Assembly: GCA_017445315.1 (NCBI GenBank)
Contig: JAFSUI010000009.1
Span: 1 to 32,477, forward strand
Direction of reading: 5' to 3'
Source of the DNA: Bacillota bacterium
GTDB taxonomy: Bacteria > Bacillota > Clostridia > Peptostreptococcales > Anaerovoracaceae
Length of the DNA stretch: 32,477 nucleotides
Shown here: positions 8,207 to 16,202 of the stretch, in pieces
Layout of the letters: each line of letters begins with the position of its first letter
How positions within the stretch are numbered: the first letter of the stretch is position 1
Translations under genes and position numbers: made by a program
Notes under the pieces: generated by a model
What the model was told of the DNA's origin: nothing
Seen by the model: the letters and a program-made list of their open reading frames with translations, nothing else
The model's database searches: none

Positions 8207-9493
8207 CTATTCCTCCTTCTTATCATTTAACTCGTCGGTTGGCGAATCTTCGTTTACTGACTCATCGTTTACTGAGTCTTCGGTTATATCGCTTTTAGCA
8301 TCCGTTACATCTTTTGCGATGTCGCCTTTATCGTTGGGCCTTCCTTTAAGTCTCTCTCCGGATTTACGTCTTGAGAGGAATGTTGTTATATAGCTTGCAA
8401 ATCCTGAGAAGTAAACGATCATTGCGATGATTAGCTGTGATACGTATTCGTTGAAAGCGGTATTGGCTGCAAGGTTTGCGCCGCTTACGTTCAGATACTT
8501 TAGGAATAAGGAACTGAATATTACACCAATCGGGTTATTAACCGCAAGGAGCGCAGCTACGATTCCGTTAAATCCATCGGCAGGGAGTGTCTGATATGTT
8601 TCCCATTTAAAATCCTGTTGTCCGTTTATGCACCAAAGAGCGGCACCGGCTCCGGCAAGTGCACCGGCTATTGCCATGGAGAGAATAATATTTCTCTTTT
8701 CGTTCATACCTGCATATTTGGAAGCATTTTTATTGTAACCGCAGGCTTTTAATTCATAACCAAAAGTTGTTTTGTTCATCATTATATAGAGAAGTATTGC
8801 AACAGCAATGGCTATGAAAATACCGATATCTACGTATGATCTTACGGATCCTCCGGAGAAGAGCTTATCTAACCCAAGGGTAGGGGTTGCGATATTGTTG
8901 GTCTTTGTTTTTACAATGAAGTTAACCTTGGTTTCGGCGTAGTTTATAAATTTGGAATCTTTGAAGATCCAACTTACAATATTTGCTGCAATCCAGTTTG
9001 ACATGATGCAAACGATAACTTCATTAACGTTCAGTATGGCTTTGAACATTCCCGGGATAGCTCCCCATAGAGCACCGGCAATGGCGCCTGCCAGGAGCGC
9101 AAGTATCCAGATGATTGCAGGTGGCACGCTTGTGCTCGGAATTGAAAGAGCGACCACAAGACTTGCCATTGCGCCCATAAGGTATTGTCCCGGAGCACCG
9201 ATGTTAAATAGTCCTGTTTTAAATGCTATTGCAACGGATAGACCTGTGAAGATGAGGGGAGTTGCAGAGAACAGCATATTTCCAAGCTGGAAGAGCATAT
9301 TCTTTCCACTCGTAAAAGGTCCACCAAGGATAAGCCTTATGCCTTTAAATGCTTCAGCAAAGGATATATTATCCGTGAATGCTGCCATGAGTAGGAGAAC
9401 TATAAAGCCGATAAGCACTCCGCCCAAAATGCAGAGAAGGGAAGAGATAATCTTCTTTGTTGATTCCTTCTGGAAGAAACTCTGTTTTCCCAT
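8207..9493 (-). CDS. nupP: Nucleoside ABC transporter permease (NupP/YufP type) with acidic C-terminal tail
   Basis: This membrane subunit of the nucleoside importer is 428 residues long, against about 350 for B. subtilis NupP (YufP). The core carries family segments such as KTGLFNIGAPGQYLMGA, LKACGYNKNASKYAGMNEKR and LPADGFNGIVAALLAVNNP. The extra length is a hydrophilic, Asp/Glu/Ser-rich tail of about 55 residues after ITTFLSRRKSGERLKGRP. It is encoded in part by an 11-bp direct repeat with a 15-bp (five-codon) period (8250-8260 and 8265-8275). The ATG overlaps the nupO stop by one base and has a near-perfect SD (AAGGAGGT). A cytoplasmic location of the tail is expected but not proven. Confidence 0.9.
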   Translation of the reverse strand: MGKQSFFQKESTKKIISSLLCILGGVLIGFIVLLLMAAFTDNISFAEAFKGIRLILGGPFTSGKNMLFQLGNMLFSATPLIFTGLSVAIAFKTGLFNIGAPGQYLMGAMASLVVALSIPSTSVPPAIIWILALLAGAIAGALWGAIPGMFKAILNVNEVIVCIMSNWIAANIVSWIFKDSKFINYAETKVNFIVKTKTNNIATPTLGLDKLFSGGSVRSYVDIGIFIAIAVAILLYIMMNKTTFGYELKACGYNKNASKYAGMNEKRNIILSMAIAGALAGAGAALWCINGQQDFKWETYQTLPADGFNGIVAALLAVNNPIGVIFSSLFLKYLNVSGANLAANTAFNEYVSQLIIAMIVYFSGFASYITTFLSRRKSGERLKGRPNDKGDIAKDVTDAKSDITEDSVNDESVNEDSPTDELNDKKEE

Positions 9494-11058
9494 TATGCCT
9501 TACCTCCTTCCTGGCGCTTAGCTCCGGCCATGTATAGACCGAGTTCCTGAACGTCGATTTCCTTTGGATTAAACTCTCCGACTATTTCGCCTTCGTACAT
9601 TACCAGGATTCTGTCAGAGAGGTTCATTACTTCTTCAAGTTCCAGAGAGACCAGAAGAACCGCAACGCCTTCGTCGCGTTTCTTTACTATCTCGGAATGG
9701 ATAAATTCTATAGCGCCAACGTCTAGACCTCTTGTAGGCTGAACTGCGATAAGAAGACGATGGTCGCGGTCAAGTTCTCTTGCGATTATTGCCTTCTGCT
9801 GGTTTCCGCCTGACATAGATCTTGCAGTGGTAATTGGACCTTGTCCGCTTCTTACGTCAAACTGATCAATCAAGGCTTCGCTATAGTTTCTTACTTCATC
9901 AAATTTGATGAATCCATTGTTTTGGAATTTGGGTTCAAAATAACGCTGGAGCACAAGGTTTTGTTCAAGCGTATAGTCAAGAACAAGACCGTGCTTATGT
10001 CTGTCTTCAGGAATATGGCTTATGCCGTGCGTATTTTTGTATCTGATGGACTTATGCGTTATATCTTCCAACTTATCGTCAATCAAAAGCTTTACGGAGC
10101 CGCTGTCGATAGGGAGAAGACCTGTAAGTCCATGAACAAATTCTGTCTGTCCATTCCCGTCGATACCGGCTATACAAACGATTTCACCGGCTCTAACATC
10201 AATTGAAACATTGTGGACCGCGTCCTTTTTATGGACAGTATCCTTTACGCACATATCGCGTATCTCAAGAACAGTTTCCTTTGGCTGAGCCTCTTCTTTA
10301 TCTACGGCAAATTTTACATCTCTTCCAACCATCATATTGGAGAGTTCTTCCTTTGTCGTATTTTTTATATCGACGGTTCCGATATATTTTCCTTTTCTAA
10401 GTACGCTGCAGCGGTCTGCAACCTCCATGATCTCGTTCAGCTTATGAGAGATAAAGAGAATGGACTTTCCTTCTTCTGCGAGGCCCTTCATGATGTCCAT
10501 GAGCTCGTCGATTTCCTGCGGAGTTAGGACTGCAGTAGGCTCATCAAAGATAAGAATCTCGTTATCTCTATAGAGCATCTTGAGAATTTCGGTACGCTGC
10601 TGCATACCTACTGTAATATTTTCAACCAAGGCGTCCGGATCAATATTAAGTCCGTATTCCTTGGAAAGTTTCATAACTTTTTCTTTAGCTTCCTTTTTAC
10701 TTAGGAAGCCATTCTTGGTTGTTTCAACACCAAGAATAATATTTTCCAAAACGGTAAATACTTCTACGAGTTTAAAATGTTGATGGACCATTCCAATTCC
10801 AAAATCGTTTGCATCGTTGGGGTTATTGATTTTGACTGGCTGTCCATTCTTATAGATTTGTCCTTCTTCGGGCTGGTAGAGTCCAAAGAGAACGCTCATC
10901 AAAGTGGATTTTCCGGCACCGTTTTCACCGAGTAGGGCGTGTATTTCGCCTCTTCTAAGCTGGAGATTAATATGGTCATTAGCGATTATTCCCGGAAAGA
11001 CTTTGGTTATGTCTCTTAATTCTATAATATATTCGTGATCGCCTTTTTGTTTGTCCAT
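9493..11058 (-). CDS. nupO: Nucleoside ABC transporter ATPase with two ABC domains (NupO/YufO type)
   Basis: This 521-residue tandem ATPase of the RbsA/NupO kind energises NupP/NupQ. The first domain has a full Walker A (GENGAGKST) and DEPTAVLTP Walker B. The second has a degenerate Walker A (GIDGNGQT, with Gln for Lys) and VQPTRGLD in place of DEPT, but keeps SGGNQQK. One competent and one degenerate site is usual for this family. I chose the ATG at 11058, with AAGGA seven bases upstream, over the in-frame TTG at 11076. The latter abuts the 11077-11112 hairpin and has no SD. The gene ends overlapping nupP by one base. Confidence 0.92.
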   Translation of the reverse strand: MDKQKGDHEYIIELRDITKVFPGIIANDHINLQLRRGEIHALLGENGAGKSTLMSVLFGLYQPEEGQIYKNGQPVKINNPNDANDFGIGMVHQHFKLVEVFTVLENIILGVETTKNGFLSKKEAKEKVMKLSKEYGLNIDPDALVENITVGMQQRTEILKMLYRDNEILIFDEPTAVLTPQEIDELMDIMKGLAEEGKSILFISHKLNEIMEVADRCSVLRKGKYIGTVDIKNTTKEELSNMMVGRDVKFAVDKEEAQPKETVLEIRDMCVKDTVHKKDAVHNVSIDVRAGEIVCIAGIDGNGQTEFVHGLTGLLPIDSGSVKLLIDDKLEDITHKSIRYKNTHGISHIPEDRHKHGLVLDYTLEQNLVLQRYFEPKFQNNGFIKFDEVRNYSEALIDQFDVRSGQGPITTARSMSGGNQQKAIIARELDRDHRLLIAVQPTRGLDVGAIEFIHSEIVKKRDEGVAVLLVSLELEEVMNLSDRILVMYEGEIVGEFNPKEIDVQELGLYMAGAKRQEGGKA

Positions 11059-11076
11059 TTTTTTGTCCTTATACAA

Positions 11077-11112
11077 TTATAGGAATGGCAGATTTCTCCA
11101 CCATTCCTATAA
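11077..11112 (-). promoter_or_regulatory. Intercistronic hairpin between nupN and nupO
   Basis: TTATAGGAATGG and its exact complement CCATTCCTATAA form a perfect 12-bp stem with a 12-base loop, 18 bases after the nupN stop and just before the nupO ribosome site. No U-run follows, so it is not a simple intrinsic terminator. In binding-protein operons such hairpins protect the upstream message from 3' decay, so the lipoprotein is made in excess over the membrane subunits. That role is inferred here from position. Confidence 0.65.
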
Positions 11113-11130
11113 CATAAAACAATTTACTTA

Positions 11131-12300
11131 TTATTCGTAAATAACGGTTACATTGTCAAGTGAAAGAGTAGCAGGATCTGCTGGATACTCAGCATCCGGA
11201 GTAACTTCTCCGTTTGCAATCTTGCCAAGAAGTTCCTTATACTGCTCAAGAGTGAAGTTCTCCATTGACCATGTATCTTCAGGAAGTCCTGTAGCATTCT
11301 CAGCAGCACCTAGGTTCTGAGCTACGTTAGCAAGCTCAGCATCCCATTTGCCATCATAGAACTGACCAAGAACCTGCTCTACGGAAGCGGAGAGGCCCTT
11401 AACAGCACTTGTGATAACCTTGGAGGATTCTCCACTCTGGTCAACGTCAACGCCGATGATCTTTGCATCTTCGTATTCAGCAGCAGCTGAAAGTACGGAC
11501 TGGAACATTGATCCTCCGCAGGAGAATACTACTTCTGTGCCATCAGCATACCAACCAGCAATCTGTGTCTGGAGCTCTGTGGAAGCACTGAATGTATCGC
11601 CGTATTTAAATGAATACTTAAGTTCTACATCTGTGCCGAGTTCCTTAGCAGCTGCGGAAGCACCCTGTGCAAATCCATAACCGAAACGGTTAACTGCTGG
11701 GTTACCGCCACCACCACCGCCGGTGAATCCGAGCTTGGTGTAGCCTTCTTTAACAGCAGCGTAACCAGCGAGATATCCGGATTCCTGCTCTTTGTAAACG
11801 ATAGCTGTTACATTGTCAAATCCCATTGCCCAACCATCAACAAAGATGAATTTTACGTCCGGGTTCTCTGTAGCAACAGCTTCGATAGCTGCAGCCTGGA
11901 GGAATCCAGGAGTAACGATGATTTCTGCACCGTTCTCGATAGCCTGCTTCATAGCGTCGATACGATCGTTATCTGTCGCATCTGCGCCGCCGGCTGGCTG
12001 ATAATACTTCATGGTGATACCATGAGCATTTGCATAAGCTTCAGCACCTTCGTATGTTCCCTGGTTGAAGCCCTTGTCCATAAGCTGACCTACGTCTGTA
12101 ACAACAGCGATTTTTGCTGCGTCTGCGTTAGCTTCTTCGCCAGCTTCTTCGCCAGCTTCTTCTTCGCCGGCTTCTTCTTCGCCAGCTTCTTCATTAGCTT
12201 CCTGACTCTCTTCTGGCTTTGGATCTTCCTTCTTTGCGCAAGCAAACATTGAGAATGCCAGTGTAAGAATCAGGGCAACAATAATGAGTTTCTTTTTCAT
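11131..12300 (-). CDS. nupN: BMP-family nucleoside-binding lipoprotein (NupN/BmpA type)
   Basis: This substrate-binding component of the nucleoside importer has 389 residues. The signal peptide ends in the lipobox FSMFAC with Cys21 as the lipid anchor. A linker at about 25-60 is almost entirely Glu, Ala and Gly with the repeat EEAGE, which probably spaces the domain from the membrane. The BMP domain starts at KIAVVTDVGQLMDKGFNQGT, with the family motif around GFNQ, and continues with VTPGFLQ and FVDGWA. SD AAGGAGG lies eight bases before ATG. A promoter (TTGATA-16-TAGAAT) sits about 40-70 bases upstream. It is first gene of the nupNOPQ operon. The purine versus pyrimidine preference of the binding pocket cannot be judged by eye. 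Confidence 0.93.
   Translation of the reverse strand: MKKKLIIVALILTLAFSMFACAKKEDPKPEESQEANEEAGEEEAGEEEAGEEAGEEANADAAKIAVVTDVGQLMDKGFNQGTYEGAEAYANAHGITMKYYQPAGGADATDNDRIDAMKQAIENGAEIIVTPGFLQAAAIEAVATENPDVKFIFVDGWAMGFDNVTAIVYKEQESGYLAGYAAVKEGYTKLGFTGGGGGGNPAVNRFGYGFAQGASAAAKELGTDVELKYSFKYGDTFSASTELQTQIAGWYADGTEVVFSCGGSMFQSVLSAAAEYEDAKIIGVDVDQSGESSKVITSAVKGLSASVEQVLGQFYDGKWDAELANVAQNLGAAENATGLPEDTWSMENFTLEQYKELLGKIANGEVTPDAEYPADPATLSLDNVTVIYE
12130..12192 (-). repeat. Short tandem repeat encoding the acidic linker of the nucleoside-binding lipoprotein
   Basis: On the plus strand, units of AGCTTCTTCGCC (12, 12, 15, 15 and 9 bases) follow one another, differing by one TTC and a single A/G change. 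They encode the Glu-Ala-Gly linker. All unit lengths are multiples of three, so slippage changes linker length without a frameshift. Confidence 0.8.
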
Positions 12301-12341
12301 GTAACTTGCCTCCTTATAGCTTACATTTCGTTAATACATAT

Positions 12342-12369
12342 ATTCTATCAAAAGTAGGACTTTTATCAA
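12342..12369 (-). promoter_or_regulatory. Probable sigma-A promoter of nupNOPQ with a palindrome in its spacer
   Basis: Read on the minus strand, TTGATA (12364-12369) and TAGAAT (12342-12347) are 16 bases apart. The spacer contains the inverted repeat AAAAGT-AGG-ACTTTT (12350-12364), a possible operator that a bound repressor would use to block polymerase. It diverges from the pyrR promoter about 35 bases away. Confidence 0.6.
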
Positions 12370-12403
12370 TATAGTTTTTTAAGAGATTTTAAGAAATAAG
12401 TCT

Positions 12404-12432
12404 TTGACTTACGGCCCACTTTAGTATATTAT
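12404..12432 (+). promoter_or_regulatory. Sigma-A promoter of the pyrR-uraA unit
   Basis: TTGACT at 12404-12409 and TATTAT at 12427-12432 are separated by 17 bases. Transcription should start near 12439, about 120 bases before pyrR. That gives room for the PyrR-binding loop and terminator seen downstream. Confidence 0.75.
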
Positions 12433-12445
12433 ATCTGGGAAAGTT

Positions 12446-12480
12446 AATCTTTAATTCGGCACAGAGAGGCCGGCAAGATT
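12446..12480 (+). promoter_or_regulatory. PyrR-binding loop (anti-antiterminator) in the pyrR leader
   Basis: AATCTT (12446-12451) pairs with AAGATT (12475-12480). An asymmetric bulge follows, then CGGC (12457-12460) pairs with GCCG (12469-12472) around the loop ACAGAGAG. This matches the known PyrR recognition hairpin, with its bulged stem and conserved CAGAGAGGC. When UMP is high, PyrR binding should favour the terminator at 12529-12558. The gene product encoded next is the regulator itself, so the circuit is autogenous. Confidence 0.85.
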
Positions 12481-12528
12481 GTATAATAAAGCGAGGGCAC
12501 CAGTTTTGGGTGTTTTGTGAGGTTATAT

Positions 12529-12558
12529 AATCCTATCCGGCTTCGGATAGGATTTTTT
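12529..12558 (+). terminator. Attenuator terminator directly before the pyrR start codon
   Basis: AATCCTATCC and GGATAGGATT form a perfect 10-bp stem with a GGCTTC loop, followed by a run of six T (12553-12558). The pyrR ATG comes immediately after the T-run. The only SD-like sequence for that ATG (GGATAGGA, 12545-12552) is the 3' arm of the terminator, so opening the stem would free both transcription and translation. Confidence 0.88.
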
Positions 12559-13104
12559 ATGAATAAGAAGCATAAATCCGAGATAATGAATGCCCAGGAA
12601 GTAATAAGGGCACTAAAGAGAATAGCACACCAGATTGCTGAGAAGAACGACGGGGTTGAAAACGTCGTTCTTATGGGAATTGCCAATGGAGGAATCCCAA
12701 TAGCAAAAGAACTGGGTGCTTTTTTATATGCCTTTGAGGGAACAGAGGTTCCATGCGGGACTCTGGATATAAGTGCACATAGGGACGATAGGAAGGGGCA
12801 TGGTTTTGTGGAAAAGGAGACGGTCCCGACCGAAATGCCATGCGATATAGATGGAAAAGATGTTGTCCTTGTTGATGATGTTCTCTATACGGGAAGAACT
12901 GCTAGGGCGGCCTTTGATGCGTTATCTGATTATGGGAGAGCAGGTACGATACAGCTTGCCGTTCTCGTGGATAGGGGCCATAGGGAGCTTCCGATCAGAG
13001 CGGATTATGTCGGAAAGAATGTTCCTACCTCACATACGGAAATGGTTGGGGTAGATCCTTGTGATGAAGGCTTTACCGTGAACATCTACGATGTAATTGA
13101 TTGA
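12559..13104 (+). CDS. pyrR: Pyrimidine operon attenuator / uracil phosphoribosyltransferase
   Basis: PyrR binds pyr mRNA hairpins in a UMP-dependent way to cause early termination, and also converts uracil plus PRPP to UMP. From ATG 12559 the protein has 181 residues, matching the family (about 180). The PRPP-binding loop VVLVDDVLYTGRT spans 102-114, and DISAHRDD lies upstream of it. An earlier in-frame ATG at 12517 would encode 14 extra residues across the terminator hairpin and has no SD, so I rejected it. ATG 12589 is a possible alternative start. The leader carries the hairpin that its own product recognises. Only a uracil permease gene follows, not the pyr biosynthetic operon. Confidence 0.93.
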   Translation: MNKKHKSEIMNAQEVIRALKRIAHQIAEKNDGVENVVLMGIANGGIPIAKELGAFLYAFEGTEVPCGTLDISAHRDDRKGHGFVEKETVPTEMPCDIDGKDVVLVDDVLYTGRTARAAFDALSDYGRAGTIQLAVLVDRGHRELPIRADYVGKNVPTSHTEMVGVDPCDEGFTVNIYDVID

Positions 13105-13153
13105 ATGAGTTAATTATATTGAATGCTATATATAAAAGAAAAAGGAGAAGAAA

Positions 13154-14539
13154 ATGAGCGAGAAGAATGAAAACAAAAATGTAGCAGCCGAGACCTACGG
13201 CGAAGGCATCTATGATGCAAGGACACTCGGCACACCAAAGATGCTGATTCTTGGACTTCAGCACCTGTTTGCGATGTTTGGTGCAACAGTACTTGTTCCG
13301 ATTATCACAGGATTAAGCGTATCAACGACACTCCTGTTTGCGGGACTAGCGACTTTGTTCATGCATCTTGTAACAAATGGAAAGATTCCGGTATTCTTGG
13401 GATCATCCTTTGCTTTCCTCGGTGGATATGCTGCAGTAAAGGCTGCGGGTGTAGCCATGGGTTATACCGAAGAAGTTTCGCTGACATATGCCTGCATAGG
13501 CGTTGCATGCGCTGGGCTTGTATATCTGGTCCTCGCTCTAATTTGTAAGTCTGTAGGATCAAAGAAGGTAATGGGATTTTTCCCGCCGGTTGTTACTGGA
13601 CCTATAATCATTTCAATAGGACTTATACTTGCGCCGTCCGCACTAAACAACTGCGCTACCAATTGGCCAATAGCTCTTGTTGCAATATTGGTAGTAATTA
13701 TCTGTAACATCTGGGGAAAGGGAATGATTAAGATAGTTCCGATTCTCCTTGGTGTAATAGCATCATATATAGTTGCGGCGGTAACGGGTAATGTTGATTT
13801 TACAATCGTAAAAGAAGCTGCATGGATTGGCTTTCCGGTTGAATGGGAAAGAACAGGTCTTTCAGCACTTACAGGTGGTGCAGATGTAAGCCTTCTCATT
13901 ACGGCAATCGTAACAATCGTACCAATCGCCTTTGCCACAATGATGGAGCATATTGGAGATATCAGCGCAATTAGTGGAACAGTAGGAAGAAACTTTATTG
14001 AGGATCCAGGTCTTCACAGAACACTTATCGGTGACGGCATAGGAACAGCTATAGCATCACTCTTTGGTGCTCCTGCCAATACAACATACGGCGAAAACAC
14101 CGGAGTGCTTGCTCTCACAAAGGTCTATGATCCAAGAGTTATAAGATTTGCTGCAATCTATGCGGTAATCCTTTCCTTCTGCCCAAAGTTTGCAGGCATT
14201 ATAGAAGCAATGCCTGCTGCAACAATCGGTGGAGTATCGATAATACTTTATGGAATGATTTCTGCTATCGGAATCAGGAATATGGTTGAGAACAAAACAG
14301 ACTTCCAGCAGTCCAGAAACGTAATAATTGCAGCCCTCATAATCGGACTTGCAATAGGAATCAATTTCAGCGAAGCCGGCGGAGTAGGCTTTGCAATCGG
14401 CTCAATGAATATAAATCTCTCCGGACTTGCTGTAGCTTCAATCGTAGGTATTATTCTTAACGCAGTCCTTCCGGGAAGAGATAAAGCATTCGGTGAGAAT
14501 CCGGATGAGACACTCGCTTCATCACTTGGAAAATATTGA
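13154..14539 (+). CDS. uraA: Uracil permease (NCS2 nucleobase:cation symporter)
   Basis: This 461-residue membrane protein of the UraA/PyrP branch of NCS2 carriers imports uracil with a cation. It is almost entirely hydrophobic, in line with 14 helices. Family segments visible are LGLQHLFAMFGATVLVPI near the N-terminus, PVFLGSSFAFLGG, and TMMEHIGDISAISGTVG, whose acidic residue is important in the family. It lies 49 bases after pyrR with a strong SD (AAAGGAG). No second attenuator is seen in the gap, so PyrR presumably controls both genes from the shared leader. The last 18 bases overlap the convergent pxpBC gene. Confidence 0.93.
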   Translation: MSEKNENKNVAAETYGEGIYDARTLGTPKMLILGLQHLFAMFGATVLVPIITGLSVSTTLLFAGLATLFMHLVTNGKIPVFLGSSFAFLGGYAAVKAAGVAMGYTEEVSLTYACIGVACAGLVYLVLALICKSVGSKKVMGFFPPVVTGPIIISIGLILAPSALNNCATNWPIALVAILVVIICNIWGKGMIKIVPILLGVIASYIVAAVTGNVDFTIVKEAAWIGFPVEWERTGLSALTGGADVSLLITAIVTIVPIAFATMMEHIGDISAISGTVGRNFIEDPGLHRTLIGDGIGTAIASLFGAPANTTYGENTGVLALTKVYDPRVIRFAAIYAVILSFCPKFAGIIEAMPAATIGGVSIILYGMISAIGIRNMVENKTDFQQSRNVIIAALIIGLAIGINFSEAGGVGFAIGSMNINLSGLAVASIVGIILNAVLPGRDKAFGENPDETLASSLGKY

Positions 14540-16186
14540 TGAGAATTCTTCTCTATAGAGTGAGACGGCATCAGCTGTCTTTATAAGAACAAATTTAACT
14601 TTGTCGCCCGGTCTTAGCTGGGCGACTTTTTGTTTTGAAATAGAAGCAAGGTAAAATGGCTTGGAATAACCGCCCGTCGTCTGAGCGTCAACATTCATCA
14701 GGATTGGCTGACCTGAAGGTGTAATCTGAATAGCACCCGGCGCAAGGCCGTCAGTTAGAATATTTCCGTCCTTACCCGAAGTAAATGAAAGAGAGGGCCC
14801 ATCAAAACGGATGCCCATCCTGTCGGATGACGATGAAACCTTGTATTCGCTATTTAGAAAGCTTTTTATACCATCTTCAGATATATCGCTATACTGAGGT
14901 CCCGAAGTTATATATAAGGTGATAGGGGATTCATCGGAAAAAGCCTTGATACTTATATCGGAAATCGGCTTAACATCGGAAAAGTCCGTAGGGGCGGCAT
15001 CAGAAATAATGAGTTCATCTCCCGAAGCGAGCTTTTTTCCATTAAGGCCGCCGATACCATTTTTGATATCCGTGGATTTACTTCCTAGGACAGGCTTAAC
15101 ATCGATACCTCCCGCAAATGCAAAATAGGTACGTATTCCATGAGGCATGGTAAAACTCTCAAAGACATCTCCGGCCTTTGCTTTGATTGGATAATCAAAT
15201 CCTGACACTGCAAAAACGGTGTCCTTTAGGAATTCTATCCTCGGAGTAATAAAGGTCGCTTCAAGGCCCGCTTCCCAAGGTTCGTTTCCGAGCATGACAT
15301 TTAACCTTGAAAGCTCAAGTTTATCGATCGCACCACAGATGGAGAGACCCTTATCCATATAACCTCGTCTTCCGAGATCCTGAATGGTTGTTAAGGGACC
15401 GGAGGAGGCGATTCTTATGGACGCTTCACCGGGCTTTGTTTTAGCGGCCTGTTTCTCCCTCGAATCCAAGCTCGCATCGTTAAGCGGCATATATGAATCA
15501 AACGCAGCTTTATCTATGGGAATAAACTTGATATGGTCCCCGGGTGATAGAAGGAAGGGTGAACTGCTCTCGGGGTCATACAGCTTGATCGGGGTCCTTC
15601 CGATTATCTGCCATCCGCCGGGGGAATCTATGGGATAGATTCCTGTTTGGAGTCCTGCTATTCCGACGCTTCCTTCGGGAACGGAAAGACGCGGCGTATC
15701 AAGCCTAGGGGTTGCGATAGAAGGGTTCATTCCACCGAGGTATGGGAAGCCTGCAAGAAAGCCAATCATATAGACAGGATAGAGTGGCTCAGAGTGTAGC
15801 TTGATTATCTCTTCCTGCGATAAGCCAGTGTGTTTTGAAACATTTTCAAGATCGGGGCCGTACTCGCCGCCGTACATAACGGGAATCTCAATTATATTTT
15901 TATCATGAGAAAGGAGTTCCTTGGAGAAGTTGTTTAGGATTATTTCTTCCACTTCGTTTTTTATCGTTTCTCCATCTGTGACTAGTGGATCAAAGCATAA
16001 AAGTATTGCCGCATAGGAAGGAATAACGTCAAATACACCGGAGAGCTTTCCTTCTGCCATTTCGGATTTGATGCAATCAAGATAATAAATGACTTCTCTA
16101 TTTACTTGTTCTGAGATTTCCTCGGGGAATCTAATGGAAACAGCGCTGTCTCCGGCATCCACGAGGGTTAATTTGTATTTTTCCAT
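14522..16186 (-). CDS. pxpBC: 5-oxoprolinase subunits B and C fused in one protein
   Basis: With PxpA this forms the ATP-dependent 5-oxoprolinase that opens 5-oxoproline (pyroglutamate) to glutamate. The 554-residue protein joins a PxpB/KipI domain (about 1-235) to a PxpC/KipA domain (about 250-545). The PxpB domain shows YPVYMIGFLAGFPYLGGM and the PxpC domain shows GPLTTIQDLGRRGY. In many bacteria these are two genes (kipI, kipA). Older annotation calls such fusions allophanate hydrolase or urea amidolyase-like, but the linked pxpA favours 5-oxoprolinase. The start is 16 bases after the pxpA stop. The 3' end runs 18 bases into uraA on the other strand. Confidence 0.9.
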   Translation of the reverse strand: MEKYKLTLVDAGDSAVSIRFPEEISEQVNREVIYYLDCIKSEMAEGKLSGVFDVIPSYAAILLCFDPLVTDGETIKNEVEEIILNNFSKELLSHDKNIIEIPVMYGGEYGPDLENVSKHTGLSQEEIIKLHSEPLYPVYMIGFLAGFPYLGGMNPSIATPRLDTPRLSVPEGSVGIAGLQTGIYPIDSPGGWQIIGRTPIKLYDPESSSPFLLSPGDHIKFIPIDKAAFDSYMPLNDASLDSREKQAAKTKPGEASIRIASSGPLTTIQDLGRRGYMDKGLSICGAIDKLELSRLNVMLGNEPWEAGLEATFITPRIEFLKDTVFAVSGFDYPIKAKAGDVFESFTMPHGIRTYFAFAGGIDVKPVLGSKSTDIKNGIGGLNGKKLASGDELIISDAAPTDFSDVKPISDISIKAFSDESPITLYITSGPQYSDISEDGIKSFLNSEYKVSSSSDRMGIRFDGPSLSFTSGKDGNILTDGLAPGAIQITPSGQPILMNVDAQTTGGYSKPFYLASISKQKVAQLRPGDKVKFVLIKTADAVSLYREEFSSIFSK

Positions 16187-16202
16187 CTAATTATTCTTTG
16201 TT

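Noticed and set aside
11059-11076. TTG start for nupO
   Set aside because: It touches the intercistronic hairpin and lacks an SD, while the ATG at 11058 has AAGGA at good spacing.
12517-12558. Upstream in-frame ATG for pyrR
   Set aside because: It would run through the attenuator terminator, has no SD and would lengthen PyrR beyond the family size.
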